Positions 8,936 through 17,068 of a stretch of 64,000 bases of DNA are shown here, piece by piece. How positions within the stretch are numbered: position 1 is the first letter of the stretch; the number at the start of each line of letters is the position of its first letter. The notes below the pieces were generated by a model. It did not search any database, had not been told where the DNA came from, and was given only the letters and a program-made list of their open reading frames with translations. Made by a program: the position numbers and the translations under genes. This DNA is from Streptomyces netropsis. Lineage in GTDB: Bacteria; Actinomycetota; Actinomycetes; Streptomycetales; Streptomycetaceae. The stretch spans positions 62,001 through 126,000 of the forward strand of contig NZ_JACHJG010000001.1 of the NCBI RefSeq assembly GCF_014203545.1, in the 5' to 3' direction.

Positions 8936-9463
8936 ATGACCGACCGCGCCGCGCCTCGCTGGGCCACTCTGCGCACCGTTGTCGCGACCCTGGCGGTCGC
9001 GGCCGTTCTGGTCTGCGGCGGGCTGTGGTTCAGCGAGGCCTCGGAGCGGACGAGCACGGTGTCCAAGGCGCCGAAGACGGCGGCGGCGCAGAAGGCGCGG
9101 GCGGCCGAGGACGAGCCGACGGAGATCGAGGACTCGGAGCCGCGACAGCTGCCGGGTGTGCGGGAGTGCGGGGTCGGCACCCCGGCCGTGCGGCCGGAGA
9201 GCATCATTTTGAACTGCTCGAACGCCGGCATGGTGGCGAGCGGTATCAAGTGGGTCAGCTACGGGGCTGCGGGTGCCGAGGGCAGTGGGGTGGTGCAGGT
9301 GTCCGGTGGTGCGAACGGTGCCGCGTCGGCGTCGTACCCGGCGAAGTTCCGCCTCTACGGGGCGAAGAACGTGGACGGGAAGATGGCCTTCACGGGGCTC
9401 GAGGTCGAGTACACGGGCGCCACGCGCGTCGGGGACCAGACGGAAATCTTCTCGATCGCGTGA
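8936..9463 (+). CDS. Secreted or membrane-anchored protein, partner of sensor kinase
   Basis: A 175-aa protein with one N-terminal transmembrane or signal segment (LRTVVATLAVAAVLVCGGLWF), then an Ala/Glu-rich linker and a compact extracytoplasmic domain with two Cys (VRECGVGTP and ILNCSNAG) that probably form a disulfide. No enzyme motif is recognised. Its stop overlaps the start of the sensor kinase gene (GTGATG), so the two are translationally coupled; a role as periplasmic ligand-binding or modulator protein for the kinase is an inference. A GTG at 8915 is an alternative start. Confidence 0.75.
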   Translation: MTDRAAPRWATLRTVVATLAVAAVLVCGGLWFSEASERTSTVSKAPKTAAAQKARAAEDEPTEIEDSEPRQLPGVRECGVGTPAVRPESIILNCSNAGMVASGIKWVSYGAAGAEGSGVVQVSGGANGAASASYPAKFRLYGAKNVDGKMAFTGLEVEYTGATRVGDQTEIFSIA

Positions 9464-10704
9464 TGGGTATCCGTGGCCGGATCGCCCTCGCGATCTCCTT
9501 CGTCGCCGCGCTGGCGGTCGTGTTCCTCGGCGTGGCCGTGCACCACATCTCCGGGCTGGAGCGCAGCCGGCAGGCCATGGCGTTCCAGGACGAGCTGCTG
9601 AGTTCGGCGCTCCAGGTGTACCACCGTGACGGGACGCTCGCGCTCGGCGCGCAGCTCGACGATTCGGCGCTGCCGTTCGCGTTGTCGCAGGCGGTGGCGC
9701 GGGGTGAGTCGGGGACGTACATCAGCACCGGTGGCGATCCGCGGGTGTGGGCGGCGACCGGGGTCGGTGACGACAAGGTGTTGTCGGTGTCGGCTTCGTA
9801 CCCGGACCGGGATCCGTTGCAGACGGCGCTGGACCGGGCCCTGGTGGTGGCCGGTGTGGCGACGGTCGTGCTGATGGCGGTGGTGGCGTGGTTCGTGGCG
9901 CAGAGCCTGTCGCGGCGGTTGCGGCGTAGTGCGGCGGCGGCGCGGCGGATCGCCGCGGGTGCGGCGCCGGACGCGGAGGCGCTGGCGACGGGGGGCCGTG
10001 ACGAGGTGGCGGAGCTGGGCCGCTCGGTGCATCACATGGCGGCGTCGTTGGCGGCGCGGGTGGAGGCGGAGCGGGAGTTCACGGCGGATGTGGCGCACGA
10101 GCTGCGGACGCCGGTGGCCGGGCTGGTGGCGTCGGCGGAGCTGTTGCCGCATCCGCGGGCGGTGGAGATGGTGCGCGAGCGTGCGCAGACGATGCGGGTG
10201 CTGGTGGAGGACCTGCTGGAGGTGTCCCGGCTGGACGCGGGGCGGGAGCGGGCGCAGCTGGACGCGGTGGAGCTGCCGTCGCTGGTGCACGGGATCGTCA
10301 AGCGGGCGCGTGGGCAGCGCGGTGTCGAGGACGTGGCGGTCGAGGTGGTCGGCGAGGGCCGGATCGTGGCGACGGACGCCCGTCGGGTGGAGCGGATCCT
10401 GGTGAACGTGCTGGGGAACGCGGCGAAGCACGGGAAGCCGCCGATCGAGATCCGGGTGGAGGGTACGCGGATCGTGGTCCGGGACCATGGTGACGGCTAT
10501 CCGCCGGAGCTGGTGGACCAGGGGCCGCGGCGGTTCCGTACGGCGGCGCCGGAGCGTGGCACCGGGCATGGTCTGGGGCTGACGATCGCGGTGGGCCAGG
10601 CGGTGGTGCTGGGTGCGTCGCTGGAGTTCGGTACGGCGGAGGGCGGCGGGGCGCAGGTCGTCCTCGACCTGCCGGAGGCGGATCCGCCGCCGGCGGATGC
10701 GTAA
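9463..10704 (+). CDS. Sensor histidine kinase (orphan)
   Basis: A 413-aa HPK. Two membrane helices (about residues 8-27 and 127-147) flank a roughly 100-aa extracytoplasmic sensor region; HAMP follows at about 148-200, then HisKA with phospho-acceptor His212 in FTADVAHELRTPVAG, N-box NVLGNAAKHG (Asn319), G1 DHGDGYP and G2 GTGHGLGLTIA. No response regulator gene is adjacent on either side. The start ATG overlaps the preceding gene's stop. Confidence 0.9.
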   Translation: MGIRGRIALAISFVAALAVVFLGVAVHHISGLERSRQAMAFQDELLSSALQVYHRDGTLALGAQLDDSALPFALSQAVARGESGTYISTGGDPRVWAATGVGDDKVLSVSASYPDRDPLQTALDRALVVAGVATVVLMAVVAWFVAQSLSRRLRRSAAAARRIAAGAAPDAEALATGGRDEVAELGRSVHHMAASLAARVEAEREFTADVAHELRTPVAGLVASAELLPHPRAVEMVRERAQTMRVLVEDLLEVSRLDAGRERAQLDAVELPSLVHGIVKRARGQRGVEDVAVEVVGEGRIVATDARRVERILVNVLGNAAKHGKPPIEIRVEGTRIVVRDHGDGYPPELVDQGPRRFRTAAPERGTGHGLGLTIAVGQAVVLGASLEFGTAEGGGAQVVLDLPEADPPPADA

Positions 10705-10740
10705 CGGGTCCCCGTGCGGGACCGTTGCGCCTGCGGCGGG

Positions 10741-10781
10741 CGTCCTCGAACGCCGGACGGGCTGGAAGATCCAGCCCGTCC
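10741..10781. repeat. Dispersed palindromic element, copy 1
   Basis: Contains cgtcctcgaacgccggacgggctgga with a hairpin gacgggctgga-aga-tccagcccgtc. It shares its core with the elements at 34549-34614 and 55253-55323. It lies between convergent stops of the sensor kinase and bcp and may also act as a terminator. Confidence 0.75.
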
Positions 10782-10805
10782 TGGGTCGTGACCGGGGTCC
10801 GGGGC

Positions 10806-11273
10806 TTACAGCCCCAGATCCTTGATGATCTTGGCGACGTGGCCGGTGGCCTTGACGTTGTAGAGGGCGCGCTCGACCTTGCCCTCCTCGTCGACGATGA
10901 CGGTGGAGCGGATGACGCCCGTGACGGTCTTGCCGTAGAGCTTCTTCTCGCCGAAGGCGCCGTAGGCCTCCAGGACCGTCTTGTCGGGGTCGCCGACGAG
11001 GGTGACCTTGAGGGATTCCACGTCGCGGAACTTGGCGAGCTTCTCCGGCTTGTCGGGGGAGACGCCGATGACGTCGTAGCCGTGGCCGGCCAGGAATTCG
11101 AGGTTGTCGGTGAAGTCGCAGGCCTGCTTGGTGCAGCCGGGGGTCAGGGCGGCGGGGTAGAAGTAGACGATGACCTTGCGGCCCTTGTGGTCGGCGAGGG
11201 AGACCTGCTTGCCGTCCGCGTCGGGCAGGGTGAAGGCGGGGGCGGTGTCGCCGGGCTGCAGTCGCTCGCTCAT
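10806..11273 (-). CDS. bcp: Thioredoxin-dependent thiol peroxidase (BCP/PrxQ)
   Basis: A 155-aa peroxiredoxin that reduces hydroperoxides. The peroxidatic Cys is in FYPAALTPGCTKQACDF, with the resolving Cys five residues later (CTKQAC), the PrxQ pattern. The usual first Thr-Pro motif reads PAALTPGC. The start at 11273 follows a GGAG box. Monocistronic by position. Confidence 0.93.
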   Translation of the reverse strand: MSERLQPGDTAPAFTLPDADGKQVSLADHKGRKVIVYFYPAALTPGCTKQACDFTDNLEFLAGHGYDVIGVSPDKPEKLAKFRDVESLKVTLVGDPDKTVLEAYGAFGEKKLYGKTVTGVIRSTVIVDEEGKVERALYNVKATGHVAKIIKDLGL

Positions 11274-11435
11274 GGCTCTCCTCGAGGGTTTTCGCACGCC
11301 GTGTCCAGGACGTGTCGACTCCCGAGACTAGCCAGCTCCCCGATCGGGGGTGCCGCGGGGCACGGGGCCGGGCGAGCTGACAGACTGTCCATCATCAGTC
11401 TTAATCACTCTTATCGAGACGACGGAGGCAGCGCG

Positions 11436-11756
11436 GTGCCGGAAGCCAGGACCCCTGCGCAGATCGAGGCGGACATCGCCCGCAGGCGGAGCGAGCTCGC
11501 CGTGACGCTCGACGAGATCGGGGTGCGGATGCACCCCAAGACGATCATCGGTGACGCCAAGGCCAAGGTGGCCTCGAAGGTGGACCACACCGCCGGGCGG
11601 GCCTACGTGGCCGCGAACCGGATCGTCGAGGACGTACGGGCGCGGTTCGTGACGGAGGAGGGCGCGCCGCGGCTGGAGCGGATCGTGCCGGTGGCGATGG
11701 TCGTCGTGGGCGTGGTGGGCCTGCTCACGGTCTCTTCGCGGCGTAACAAGGCGTGA
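11436..11756 (+). CDS. DUF3618 membrane protein
   Basis: A 106-aa protein. The N-terminal IEADIARRRSELAVTLDEIGVRM motif is the DUF3618 signature, and a C-terminal transmembrane segment (IVPVAMVVVGVVGLLTV) ends in a basic tail. The GTG start at 11436 follows GGAGG. These proteins often sit near membrane-stress genes; no biochemical function is assigned. Confidence 0.85.
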   Translation: MPEARTPAQIEADIARRRSELAVTLDEIGVRMHPKTIIGDAKAKVASKVDHTAGRAYVAANRIVEDVRARFVTEEGAPRLERIVPVAMVVVGVVGLLTVSSRRNKA

Positions 11757-11877
11757 TCGTTCCGTAGTGGACGGGGGTCGGCTGGTAGCCGGTGGGGAGT
11801 GTCGTCGTCCGTAGCCGGTACGGGCCGATCCGCGACCTATGGCCTCGGCATCCCGCGCGGCCAGGTACGGTCATGGC

Positions 11878-12219
11878 GTGAGCGCGAACACCACCCACGA
11901 CAAGCTGCCCATCCGGATGCTCCACGACCGGGTGCTGGTCCGGACCGACATTCCCGAGGGCGAGCGCCGGTCCACCGGCGGCATCGTCATCCCGGCGACG
12001 GCGGCGGTGGGCCGTCGGCTGGCGTGGGCCGAGGTGGTGGCGGTCGGGCAGAGCGTCCGTACGGTGGAGCCGGGTGACCGGGTGCTGTACGACCCGGAGG
12101 ACCGCGCCGAGGTGGAGGTGCGCGGGGTCGCGTACGTCCTGATGCGCGAGCGGGATCTGCACGCGGTGGCGGCGGAGCGCCTGGAGGGGTCCGAGGACTC
12201 CACGGGGCTGTACCTGTAA
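11878..12219 (+). CDS. GroES-like co-chaperonin domain protein
   Basis: A 113-aa protein of the Cpn10 fold: LPIRMLHDRVLVRTDIPEGERRSTGGIVIPATA matches the GroES beta-barrel and mobile loop, and EVVAVGQSVRTVEPGDRVLYDPEDRAEVEVRGVAYVLMRERDLHAV matches the rest. It is divergent from the canonical GroES that pairs with groEL, and no groEL is adjacent. The GTG start is chosen because the fold begins shortly after it; an ATG at 11839 is open but adds a non-family extension. Confidence 0.85.
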   Translation: MSANTTHDKLPIRMLHDRVLVRTDIPEGERRSTGGIVIPATAAVGRRLAWAEVVAVGQSVRTVEPGDRVLYDPEDRAEVEVRGVAYVLMRERDLHAVAAERLEGSEDSTGLYL

Positions 12220-12287
12220 TTCCTGACCTGTTGTTCCTGCGGACTTGTGAATCCGTGAATCCGTTCGGTTTGCTACGGTCGGGAGAA

Positions 12288-12328
12288 CCCGACGAGACGC
12301 GCCGTACCGGGTCATGACAAGACGACGC
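12288..12328 (+). promoter_or_regulatory. Guanidine-III riboswitch (ykkC-III) controlling gdx
   Basis: The 41-nt segment fits the ykkC-III consensus closely: cccgacgag, cgccgtac, cgggtca and gacaagacg occur in order with the spacing I recall for the Thermobifida fusca RNA. The P1 helix differs in sequence from that RNA but still pairs (CCCG 12288-12291 with CGGG 12308-12311), and GCGCCGT pairs with ACGACGC as the pseudoknot with one mismatch. It ends 35 nt before the exporter ATG, so ligand binding probably exposes the ribosome binding site (ggagg). Confidence 0.9.
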
Positions 12329-12363
12329 ACCCCTGTTGAAGCACGTTTCACGGAGGTGCCGTC

Positions 12364-12684
12364 ATGGCATGGATCCTGCTCGCCGTCGCCGGTCTGCTCG
12401 AGGTCGGCTGGTCGATCGGCATGAAGTTCACCGAGGGTTTCACCCGGCTGTGGCCGAGCGTGTTCACCGTGGCGGGTATCGCGGCCAGCATGCTGTTGCT
12501 CGCGCAGGCCGCGAAGACCCTTCCCATCGGTACGGCGTACGGCGTCTGGGTCGGTATCGGCGCGGCCGGCGCGGCGGTGCTCGGCATGGTGGTGCTGGGT
12601 GAACCGGCGACCGCCGCGCGGATCTTCTTCATCGTGCTGTTGCTGGTGGCGGTGGTGGGTTTGAAGGCGACCTCAGGCCACTGA
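12364..12684 (+). CDS. gdx: Guanidinium exporter Gdx (SugE subtype of SMR family)
   Basis: A 106-aa four-helix small multidrug resistance protein. It carries the SugE/Gdx signature at the first loop, LLEVGWSIGMKFTEGFTRLWPS, with the essential Glu near residue 13, plus LPIGTAYGVWVGIGAAGAA. Gdx proteins act as dual-topology dimers exporting guanidinium in exchange for protons. The riboswitch directly upstream supports that substrate. A partial copy of its last 16 codons lies 45 nt downstream. Confidence 0.93.
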   Translation: MAWILLAVAGLLEVGWSIGMKFTEGFTRLWPSVFTVAGIAASMLLLAQAAKTLPIGTAYGVWVGIGAAGAAVLGMVVLGEPATAARIFFIVLLLVAVVGLKATSGH

Positions 12685-12698
12685 TTCGGCTGGGGGTA

Positions 12699-12713
12699 CG
12701 GGGGTTACCCCCG
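12699..12713. terminator. Small hairpin after gdx
   Basis: Hairpin cggggg-tta-cccccg between the gdx stop and the duplicated gdx tail. Confidence 0.45.
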
Positions 12714-12728
12714 GGAGATTGCAGCATT

Positions 12729-12779
12729 GTGCTGCTGCTGGTCGCGGTGGTGGGTTTGAAGGCGACCTCGGGCCACTGA
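12729..12779 (+). pseudogene. Duplicated 3' end of gdx
   Basis: 51 bp match the final 51 bp of gdx (12634-12684) with 3 differences, all synonymous: both encode VLLLVAVVGLKATSGH then stop. No start codon or upstream part remains. It is either the remnant of a second tandem gdx gene or a tail duplication; the silent-only changes favour a formerly selected gene copy. Confidence 0.8.
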
Positions 12780-12799
12780 CCCCCATGCGCCGCCCCTCG

Positions 12800-15112
12800 C
12801 TACAAGTCCCCCAGCAGTGACTCCCGGTCCTCCCCGCCGCGTCCGTCCTGCCCTCCGTTCGGGCCGGGGATGAACGGGATGTCCGGTGGGGACGGGAAGT
12901 CCGACGGCGGGCCGGGGGGCACGATCGGGGACGGGAAGTCGGTCGGCGGGCCCGGCGGCGTCGGGCGGGTGGTGGTCGGCGGGGCGGAGGAGGTCGGCGG
13001 GGCGCTGGACGTGGCCGGCGGCGGCGAGGACTCGGGCGTCTCCATGAGCGGGGCGCCGCCGCTCATCGTCTCCAGGTCGAACTCCTTGACGGGGGTGCCC
13101 TCCAGCGCGTCGGCGGTGTACGCGGCCCAGATCTCGGCGGGGTAGCCGCCGCCGTTGATGCGGGACAGGCCCGTCGCCCCGTAGAGCGGTTTCTGCTCGG
13201 CGCTGTCGGGGTCCTGGCCCATGACGGCGACGACGGTGGCGAGGTCGGGGGTGTAGCCCGCGAACCAGGCGGCCTTGTCCTCCTCCGCGGTGCCGGTCTT
13301 GCCGGCCGCGGGCCGCCCGGCCATCTGGGCCGCGGCGCCCGTGCCGTTGTCGACCACGCTCTGGAGGACGGACGTGGTGGTGTCGGCGGCCTCGCGGGGG
13401 ACGGCCCGCTTGGTGTTCTTGCTGGGGAGCTTGACGTTCTCGCCGCCCTTGGCGAGCTTCTGGACCAGCGAGTACGCGCCGTGCCTGCCGTGGTTGGCGA
13501 GGGTCGCGTAGGCCTGGGTCATGTCCAGGACGCTCGCGGTGGCGACGCCGAGGGCGATGGAGGGGGTGGCGGTCAGGTCGGGGGTGTTGGCGGGGATGCC
13601 GAGGGCGATGGCGGTGTCCTTGACCTTGGCGGGGCCGACGTCCTGGGCCATCTGCGCGTAGACGGCGTTGACGGACAGGTCGGTGGCCTTGGTGACGGTG
13701 ATGGGGCCGTAGGACTTGCCGTCCTCGTTCTCCGGGCTGTAGCCGACGGGCCCGCCGGGGCCCTGGACCTGACGGCCGTCGGTGCCGTCGTAGATCGTGT
13801 TCGGGGTGATGGGGCGGCCGTTCTGGGTGGTGGAGTCGTTCTGCACGGCGGAGGTGAAGACGAACGGCTTGAAGGTGGAGCCGACTTGGTAGTCGCGGCG
13901 GGTGGCGTTGTTGACGTACTGCTTGGTGTAGTCGACGCCGCCGTAGAGGGCGACGACCTTGCCCGATCTGGGGTCGATGGAGGCGCCGCCGGCGCGGACG
14001 TAGCTGTCGACCTTGCGGTCCGGGCTGAGTTCGTCCATCAGTTGCCGCTGCACGGCCTTGACGAAGGCGTCCTGCTTCTTGCGGTTGATGGTGGTGGTGA
14101 TGCGGTAGCCGCCGGCGGCGAGGGTCTGCTCGTCCACGATCTTGTTGGCGGTGAGGTAGTCCTTGACGGCTTCGACGAGATAGCCGCGCTGGCCCGACAT
14201 GCCGTTGCGGGCCTTGGACTTGCCCGGCGGCGGGAACTTCATCGTGGCGCGCTCGGCCGGGGTGAGCCACTTCTTCTTGACCATGCCGTCGAGGACGTAG
14301 TTCCAGCGGCTCAGGGCGCGCTGCTTGTTCTCGGGGTGGGCGCCGACGTCGAAGGAGCTGGGGGCGTTGAGGAGGGTGGCGAGGTAGGCGCCCTCGGCGG
14401 TGTCGAGCTTGTCGGAGTCCTTGCCGTAGTAGGCCTGGGAGGCGGCCTGGATGCCGTAGGCGTTCCGGCCGAAGTAGCTGGTGTTCAGATAGCCCTCGAG
14501 GATGTCGTCCTTCGTCACTTCGCGGTCGAGTTTGATCGCGATGAAGAACTCCTTCATCTTGCGGCTGATGGTCTGTTCCTGGCCGAGGTAGTAGTTCTTG
14601 ACGTATTGCTGGGTGATGGTGGAGCCGGACTGCTTGCCCTTGCCGGTGACGGTGTTCCAGGCGGCGCGGACCATCGCCTCGGGGTTGACGGCCGATTCGG
14701 AGTAGAAGTCGCGGTCCTCGGCGGCGAGCACGGCGTGCTGGACGTTCTTCGAGACCTTGGTCAGCGCGACGCTCTCGCGGTTGATCTCGCCGTCGCGGGC
14801 GAGCTGGGTGCCGTCGGCGTAGAGGAAGACGTTGCTCTCGGCGACGGCGGCCTTGTTGGCCGGTGGGATGTCGACGAGCAGATATCCCGCGATCACACCA
14901 CCCGCGATCAGCAGGATGATCAGCAGAACGCCACCGAGCAGCATGCGCCAGGTGGGCACGGCCCGGCGCCAGCCGGTGCGCTCGGGGCGGCGGGGCCTGC
15001 CGCCGCCCGGTCGGCCCGGCTGCCCCGGCCGGGCGCCGTGGCCCCAGGCCGCCCGGCCCGCCGACGCGTCACCGTCGCCCGGAGGCCGCTGCTGTGACTG
15101 CTCGTCGCTCAT
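12800..15112 (-). CDS. Class A penicillin-binding protein (transglycosylase/transpeptidase)
   Basis: A bifunctional peptidoglycan synthase of 770 aa. A cytoplasmic Pro/Gly/Arg-rich tail precedes one membrane anchor (residues 57-80). The GT51 domain has EDRDFY (Glu132) and GSTITQQYVKNYYLG (about 162-176). The transpeptidase domain has STFK (Ser412), SVN (480-482) and KTGTA (605-609). The last 85 residues are a Pro/Ser/Thr-rich tail (SSAPPTSSAPPTTTRP, then DFPSPIVPPGPPSDFPSPPDIP), typical of actinobacterial PBPs and probably wall-spanning. It is convergent with gdx and divergent from the ABC operon. Confidence 0.95.
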   Translation of the reverse strand: MSDEQSQQRPPGDGDASAGRAAWGHGARPGQPGRPGGGRPRRPERTGWRRAVPTWRMLLGGVLLIILLIAGGVIAGYLLVDIPPANKAAVAESNVFLYADGTQLARDGEINRESVALTKVSKNVQHAVLAAEDRDFYSESAVNPEAMVRAAWNTVTGKGKQSGSTITQQYVKNYYLGQEQTISRKMKEFFIAIKLDREVTKDDILEGYLNTSYFGRNAYGIQAASQAYYGKDSDKLDTAEGAYLATLLNAPSSFDVGAHPENKQRALSRWNYVLDGMVKKKWLTPAERATMKFPPPGKSKARNGMSGQRGYLVEAVKDYLTANKIVDEQTLAAGGYRITTTINRKKQDAFVKAVQRQLMDELSPDRKVDSYVRAGGASIDPRSGKVVALYGGVDYTKQYVNNATRRDYQVGSTFKPFVFTSAVQNDSTTQNGRPITPNTIYDGTDGRQVQGPGGPVGYSPENEDGKSYGPITVTKATDLSVNAVYAQMAQDVGPAKVKDTAIALGIPANTPDLTATPSIALGVATASVLDMTQAYATLANHGRHGAYSLVQKLAKGGENVKLPSKNTKRAVPREAADTTTSVLQSVVDNGTGAAAQMAGRPAAGKTGTAEEDKAAWFAGYTPDLATVVAVMGQDPDSAEQKPLYGATGLSRINGGGYPAEIWAAYTADALEGTPVKEFDLETMSGGAPLMETPESSPPPATSSAPPTSSAPPTTTRPTPPGPPTDFPSPIVPPGPPSDFPSPPDIPFIPGPNGGQDGRGGEDRESLLGDL

Positions 15113-15394
15113 GTCTGTAGGGACTCCTCGGCCGTCGTCGCGGGTTCAGCCACGGCGAACGGTGTTGTCGGGCCGTTCCGATGTACGTCGTCTGCCCCGG
15201 GAAGCACTCTCGCACCATGCGGTCCGTGCCGAAGCGGCGTGGCGCACCTGCGGCAGCTGTAAAGAGCCGTTTGGGTCAGGCCGATCACTCCGAGGAGTGA
15301 AAAACGCATGGTCCGGGCTGGAGCCGTACGGCTAAGCTCCTGCGCTTTGGGGTCAACGGACTAACGAGGCTCAACGACAAGAGGTGACACGGGG

Positions 15395-16195
15395 ATGCGC
15401 CTGTACGCCGCGGTGGCGGTCAGCGGATTCCGTCGGCACGCCACCTACCGGGTCGCCACGGCGGCGGGGGTCTTCACCAATACGGTCTTCGGCTTCATCG
15501 TCGCCTATACGTTCATCGCCCTGTGGGACGAACGCCCGCACCTGGGCGGCTACGACCAGGCGCAGGCCCTGACGTTCGTCTGGGTCACCCAGGCGCTGCT
15601 CGCCCCTGTGGCGCTGATGGGCGGCGGTTTCCAGGAGGAGTTGCAGGAGCGCATCCGGTCCGGTGACATCGCCGTCGACCTCTACCGCCCCGCCGATCTC
15701 CAGCTGTGGTGGCTCGCCGGTGATCTGGGCCGGGCGGCCTTCGACCTGCTCGGCCGCGGGGTCGTGCCGCTGGCCGTCGGTGCGCTCGCCTTCGATCTGG
15801 CCCTGCCCGTCGACCCCGCCCGCTGGCCGGCCTTCGCCTTCTCGGTGCTCCTCGGCATCGTCGTCAGCATCGCGCTGCGCTATCTGGTGGCGCTGTGCGC
15901 GTTCTGGCTGCTCGACGGCGCCGGCGTCAACATGATCAGCGTGCTGCTGAGCATCTTCTTCACCGGCATGCTGCTGCCGCTGAACGTCTTCCCGGGCCTC
16001 TTCGGCGAGATCGTGCGGATGCTGCCCTGGTCGGCGATGCTCCAGGTGCCGGCCGACGTCCTGCTCGGGCAGCACACCGGCACCGGTCTGGCCGGGGCGC
16101 TGGCGTTCCAGGCGGGCTGGGCAGTGGCGTTGCTGGCCGCGGGCCGGGGCCTGCAGTCGGCGGCCACGACCAAGGTGGTGGTGCAAGGTGGTTGA
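15395..16195 (+). CDS. ABC-2 type transporter permease (first)
   Basis: A 266-aa integral membrane protein with about six helices, of the COG4587-like ABC-2 permease family: it opens RLYAAVAVSGFRRHATYRVATAAGVFTNTVFGFIVAYTF. It overlaps the next permease by 8 nt and forms a three-gene exporter with it and the ATPase at 17069. The ATG follows a GAGGTG box. The substrate is unknown. Confidence 0.88.
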   Translation: MRLYAAVAVSGFRRHATYRVATAAGVFTNTVFGFIVAYTFIALWDERPHLGGYDQAQALTFVWVTQALLAPVALMGGGFQEELQERIRSGDIAVDLYRPADLQLWWLAGDLGRAAFDLLGRGVVPLAVGALAFDLALPVDPARWPAFAFSVLLGIVVSIALRYLVALCAFWLLDGAGVNMISVLLSIFFTGMLLPLNVFPGLFGEIVRMLPWSAMLQVPADVLLGQHTGTGLAGALAFQAGWAVALLAAGRGLQSAATTKVVVQGG

Positions 16196-17060
16196 GGTGT
16201 CGGTGCGGAATACCGACGGCCCGGCGCGGGAGGAGGCCGAGGGCCCGGGCCCCCGGCTGCTGCACGGCTTACGGGCGTACGGGCTGATCGTCGCGATGTG
16301 GGTGCGCTCGACGATGGCCTACCGCACGTCCTTCGTGCTGATGGCGGTCGGGAACTTCCTCACCAGCGGGCTCGATTTCGTCGCCATCCTGCTGATGTTC
16401 TCGCACATCGACGCCCTCGGCGGCTTCTCCCTCCCCGAGGTCGCGCTGCTGTACGGCGCCACCAGTACGTCGTTCGGCCTGGTCGACCTCTTCCTCGGCA
16501 ACGCCGAACGCGTCGGCCGGCGGGTGCGTGACGGCACGCTCGACTCGCTGCTGGTCCGCCCGGTGCCGGTGCTGGCGCAGATCGCCGCCGACCGCTTCGC
16601 GCTGCGTCGGCTCGGGCGGGTCGTCCAGGGCCTGGTGGTGCTGGTCTGGGGGCTCGCCCGGGCGGACATCGCGTGGACACCGGTCGACGTCGTGCTCGTG
16701 CCGGTGATGGTGGTCAGCGGAGCGGGGATCTTCGCGGGCGTCTTCGTCGCGGGTGCCGCCTTCCAGTTCTGGGCCTGCGACGCGTCGCAGGCCCAGAACT
16801 CCTTCACCTACGGCGGCACGACCCTCCTGCAGTACCCGCCGACGGTGTTCTCCCGGGAGCTGGTGCGCGGGGTGACCTTCGTCGTCCCCCTCGCCTTCGT
16901 CAACTGGCTGCCGGCGCTGCGGATCCTGGGCCGCGAGGACCCGCTGGGCCTGCCGGGCTGGGTGGACTTCTGCGGCCCGGCGGTCGCGGCTGGTGTGATC
17001 GCGCTCTCGGGGCTGGCCTGGCGGGCGGGCCTCAGGAGCTATCGAAGTACGGGGAGTTGA
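16188..17060 (+). CDS. ABC-2 type transporter permease (second)
   Basis: A 290-aa COG3694-like membrane permease with about six helices; characteristic text includes AYRTSFVLMAVGNFLTSGLDFVAILLMF and VRDGTLDSLLVRPVPVLAQI. GTG start inside the end of the first permease; a GTG at 16197 is an alternative. It probably forms a heterodimeric channel with the preceding protein. Confidence 0.88.
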   Translation: MVEVSVRNTDGPAREEAEGPGPRLLHGLRAYGLIVAMWVRSTMAYRTSFVLMAVGNFLTSGLDFVAILLMFSHIDALGGFSLPEVALLYGATSTSFGLVDLFLGNAERVGRRVRDGTLDSLLVRPVPVLAQIAADRFALRRLGRVVQGLVVLVWGLARADIAWTPVDVVLVPVMVVSGAGIFAGVFVAGAAFQFWACDASQAQNSFTYGGTTLLQYPPTVFSRELVRGVTFVVPLAFVNWLPALRILGREDPLGLPGWVDFCGPAVAAGVIALSGLAWRAGLRSYRSTGS

Positions 17061-17068
17061 GCGTTCCG

